A stretch of DNA of 7,711 nt from Actinotignum schaalii_C (lineage in GTDB: Bacteria; Actinomycetota; Actinomycetes; Actinomycetales; Actinomycetaceae). The notes below the pieces were generated by a model. The model made no database searches. It was not told the DNA's origin and worked only from the letters and a program-made list of their open reading frames with translations. The translations under genes and the position numbers were made by a program. Below are positions 6,529 through 7,711 of this stretch, in pieces; position 1 is the stretch's first letter; each line of letters begins with the position of its first letter. The stretch is from assembly GCF_034119425.1 (NCBI RefSeq), contig NZ_JAWUEL010000051.1:1-7711 (forward strand), in the 5' to 3' direction.

Positions 6529-6580
6529 GGTAGCTAACACTGGCAACCGGCCAGAATCCACGCTGCGAAACGGAGAGACT

Positions 6581-7144
6581 ATGAGCGACGCGACTGCCCA
6601 GGACGCGACGTATCGGCGTACCCAACCGATGCTCTTCGGCGATCCTCTTCCCGAGCTCGACGCCGAAACCGGCTACCGCGGTCCGATCGCCTGCAAGGCC
6701 GCAGGCATCACCTACCGCCAACTCGATTACTGGGATCGGACCGGCCTCGTTTCGCCTACCGTCCAAAACGCTTCGGGTTCCGGCAGCCAGCGGCTCTACT
6801 CTTTTAAGGACATTCTGGTCCTTAAGGTGGTCAAGCGCCTCTTGGATACCGGGGTATCGCTCCAGCAAATTAGGGTTGCTATTGCGCAGCTCAAGGATCG
6901 CGGGGTGGAAGATCTGGCCGGCATCACCCTCATGTCCGACGGCGCTTCGGTCTACGAATGCACGTCCGATGATGAAGTCATTGATTTGGTCAAGGGTGGC
7001 CAGGCTGTTTTCGGCATCGCGGTTGGCCGTGTCTGGCGTGAAATCCAGGGTTCGCTTTCAGAACTTCCCACCGAACGTGCTGAAGAAGAAGTGGTTGATG
7101 AATTGGCGCAGCGGCGGGCTGCCAAGCGCCGCCGCGGTGCATAA
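6581..7144 (+). CDS. MerR-family regulator, Rv1830 (ResR/McdR) type
   Basis: This 187-residue DNA-binding protein closely resembles mycobacterial Rv1830, a MerR regulator linked to cell growth and division control and to antibiotic resilience. A MerR-like winged helix-turn-helix spans about residues 31-105: GITYRQLDYWDRTGLV (42-57), a GSGSQRLYSFKDILVLK wing and helix (66-82), and LLDTGVSLQQIRVAI (87-101). The C-terminal part (110-150) keeps the TLMSDGASVYECTS and GGQAVFGIAV blocks typical of this orthologue group, then ends in a basic tail, AAKRRRGA. The ATG at 6581 was chosen because GGAG (6572-6575) sits 5 nt upstream; a GTG at 6527 is in frame but would overlap the candidate -10 box. The pairing of ftsR with this gene is conserved in actinobacteria, but here the purine operon separates them. 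It has its own promoter candidate and terminator, so it is probably monocistronic. Confidence 0.95.
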   Translation: MSDATAQDATYRRTQPMLFGDPLPELDAETGYRGPIACKAAGITYRQLDYWDRTGLVSPTVQNASGSGSQRLYSFKDILVLKVVKRLLDTGVSLQQIRVAIAQLKDRGVEDLAGITLMSDGASVYECTSDDEVIDLVKGGQAVFGIAVGRVWREIQGSLSELPTERAEEEVVDELAQRRAAKRRRGA

Positions 7145-7164
7145 CTCACAATTCTTTTACCATC

Positions 7165-7203
7165 CAGGTCCGTTGCCGAAGTGCAGCGGACCTGTTTCGT
7201 TTA
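7165..7203 (+). terminator. Intrinsic terminator of the MerR gene
   Basis: An 11-bp stem (7165-7175 with 7184-7194, one T-G wobble, 8-nt loop CCGAAGTG) begins 20 nt after the MerR stop codon and is followed by the T-rich run TTTCGTTT. This is a strong Rho-independent terminator. Confidence 0.8.
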
Positions 7204-7290
7204 TTATCAAGTCTCCAGGTAACTCTTGTTCATTTCCTACCCTGGCGAGCAATGCCACTCAGCAGTATAGAAAGCCGGCACCGTTACCAC

Positions 7291-7347
7291 GTAAACGAAA
7301 CCTCTGGAGGAAGCTTTTATAGCTTCGTTTCCAGAGGCTTCGTTTAC
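7291..7347. terminator. Long hairpin between convergent genes
   Basis: Two 17-nt arms (7291-7307 with 7331-7347) pair with a single exception. Positions 7300 and 7338 form an A-C mismatch in plus-strand RNA but a G-U wobble in minus-strand RNA. An inner GAAGCT/AGCTTC stem (7310-7315 with 7321-7326) extends the structure. It ends 40 nt beyond the stop of the minus-strand surface-protein gene, so it is most likely the terminator of that gene. On the plus strand it is followed by ATTACTGTTTTCCC and could back up the MerR terminator. Neither side has an ideal T run. Confidence 0.65.
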
Positions 7348-7387
7348 ATTACTGTTTTCCCGTAACCGTAGTGGCTACTTGCCGTAG

Positions 7388-7711
7388 TTATTTTCTGTCC
7401 CAATGGCGCAACCGAACGAAGGCAAGGCCGGTGGCAAGAAGCAGTACAACTCCTGCAATACCACCAGCTGCTGCCGTTCCTGTATGCGCGAGCTTTTTGG
7501 CGGAAGTGGAACTGATTGCATTGTCGGTACCCGAATTGGTGGGATTAGGGCTGGGAGTCCCCGGTTTCGTTCCCGGATCACCACCCGGCTTCGTCCCCGG
7601 ATCACCACCCGGCTTCGTCCCCGGATCACCACCCGGCTTCGTCCCCGGATCACCACCAGGCTTCGTCCCCGGATCACCACCAGGCTTCGTCCCCGGATCA
7701 CCACCAGGCTT
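7388..7711 (-). CDS. Cell-wall-anchored surface protein, C-terminal part (LAxTG signal), partial
   Basis: The 3' end of a minus-strand gene is visible: 107 codons plus stop, with the 5' part beyond the window edge. The protein ends like a sortase substrate. In order it has about six copies of the octapeptide PGGDPGTK (1-49), a Pro/Ser/Thr/Asn-rich linker (50-73), the pentapeptide LAHTG (74-78, plus-strand 7478-7492), a hydrophobic segment (about 79-98), and a charged tail RLRHWDRK. LAxTG is the signal reported for class E sortases of high-GC actinobacteria, in place of classical LPxTG. The repeat is likely an extended wall-spanning stalk that presents an N-terminal domain lying outside this window. 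The gene converges on the MerR gene. The function of the missing domain is unknown (adhesin or surface enzyme). The reading frame is supported by the sorting signal; another open minus-strand frame here is a shadow. Confidence 0.87.
   Translation of the reverse strand, partial: KPGGDPGTKPGGDPGTKPGGDPGTKPGGDPGTKPGGDPGTKPGGDPGTKPGTPSPNPTNSGTDNAISSTSAKKLAHTGTAAAGGIAGVVLLLATGLAFVRLRHWDRK
7561..7711. repeat. 24-bp tandem repeat (about 6.3 copies)
   Basis: Consecutive 24-bp units start at 7561, 7585, 7609, 7633, 7657 and 7681, with a partial unit running off the edge. The unit keeps the reading frame and encodes PGGDPGTK on the minus strand. The unit nearest the gene's 3' end (7561-7584) differs at two positions. 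The next three are identical to each other, and the last two share a C-to-A change that is synonymous (CCG to CCT). This pattern fits recent slippage or unequal recombination, so copy number probably varies between strains. There are no spacers, so it is not a CRISPR array. Confidence 0.95.

Larger units (their letters stand above)
6219..6580. other. Long intergenic region between add and the MerR gene
   Basis: These 362 nt hold no convincing gene. From left to right they contain two adjacent hairpins likely to end the purine operon, a structured stretch (GGGGA 6422-6426 with TCCCC 6456-6460 around GGTGC/GCACC 6436-6454), a 23-bp palindrome, a promoter-like pair, a GGCCGGCC palindrome (6510-6517) between the promoter boxes, and a CTGGC/GCCAG repeat (6540-6554) in the presumed 5' leader. 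A 92-codon minus-strand frame crosses the region but its Arg/Ser/Pro-rich composition looks random. Confidence 0.5.

Noticed and set aside
7375..7704. Minus-strand frame with repeated VIRGRS
   Set aside because: It is the 24-bp repeat read in a wrong frame. The neighbouring frame gives PGGDPGTK repeats plus a complete sorting signal.
7561..7711. Possible CRISPR array
   Set aside because: The units abut without spacers and encode an in-frame octapeptide.

Overview
The window looks like the chromosome of a moderately high-GC actinobacterium. The best guess is an Actinomycetaceae-type organism (Trueperella, Arcanobacterium, Actinotignum or Actinomyces-like); the genus is inference. The evidence is a GarA/OdhI-type FHA protein followed by an FtsR-type MerR regulator, a second MerR protein of the Rv1830 type, and a cell-wall protein ending in an LAxTG sorting signal.

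Layout. 1-160: a tRNA-Pro(GGG) on the minus strand with its own intrinsic terminator. 161-460: a gene-free stretch between the divergent tRNA and garA. 461-1715: garA and ftsR, overlapping or nearly so, probably cotranscribed. 1716-1930: an intergenic leader with a perfect 12-bp palindrome and a possible 8-codon leader peptide. 1931-6218: a three-gene plus-strand operon with gaps of 51 and 43 nt, encoding an NCS1 nucleobase permease, an adenine-deaminase-family (Ade) protein and an adenosine/adenine-deaminase-family (Add) protein, followed by strong hairpins. 6219-6580: a 362-nt regulatory region with a near-perfect 23-bp palindrome and a plausible promoter. 6581-7144: the Rv1830-like MerR regulator with its own terminator. 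7145-7387: a convergent intergenic region with a long hairpin. 7388-7711: the 3' end of a minus-strand surface-protein gene, made of an octapeptide tandem repeat, a sorting signal and a membrane anchor, running off the right edge.

How the parts fit. garA, ftsR and the Rv1830-like gene form a conserved actinobacterial control neighbourhood linking central metabolism and cell division. In mycobacteria a DUF151 nuclease gene lies between the two MerR genes. Here that gene is absent and a purine uptake and deamination operon occupies the position. The permease would import a nucleobase and the two amidohydrolase-superfamily enzymes would deaminate it.

Most interesting point. Both deaminases keep their family scaffold but have lost residues that are normally catalytic or metal-binding: a barrel His changed to Cys and two other motifs altered in Ade, and the HAGE Glu lost in Add. 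They also appear to duplicate one reaction, adenine deamination. The operon may therefore act on a modified or non-standard purine. That is inference and needs a family-wide alignment and enzyme assays.
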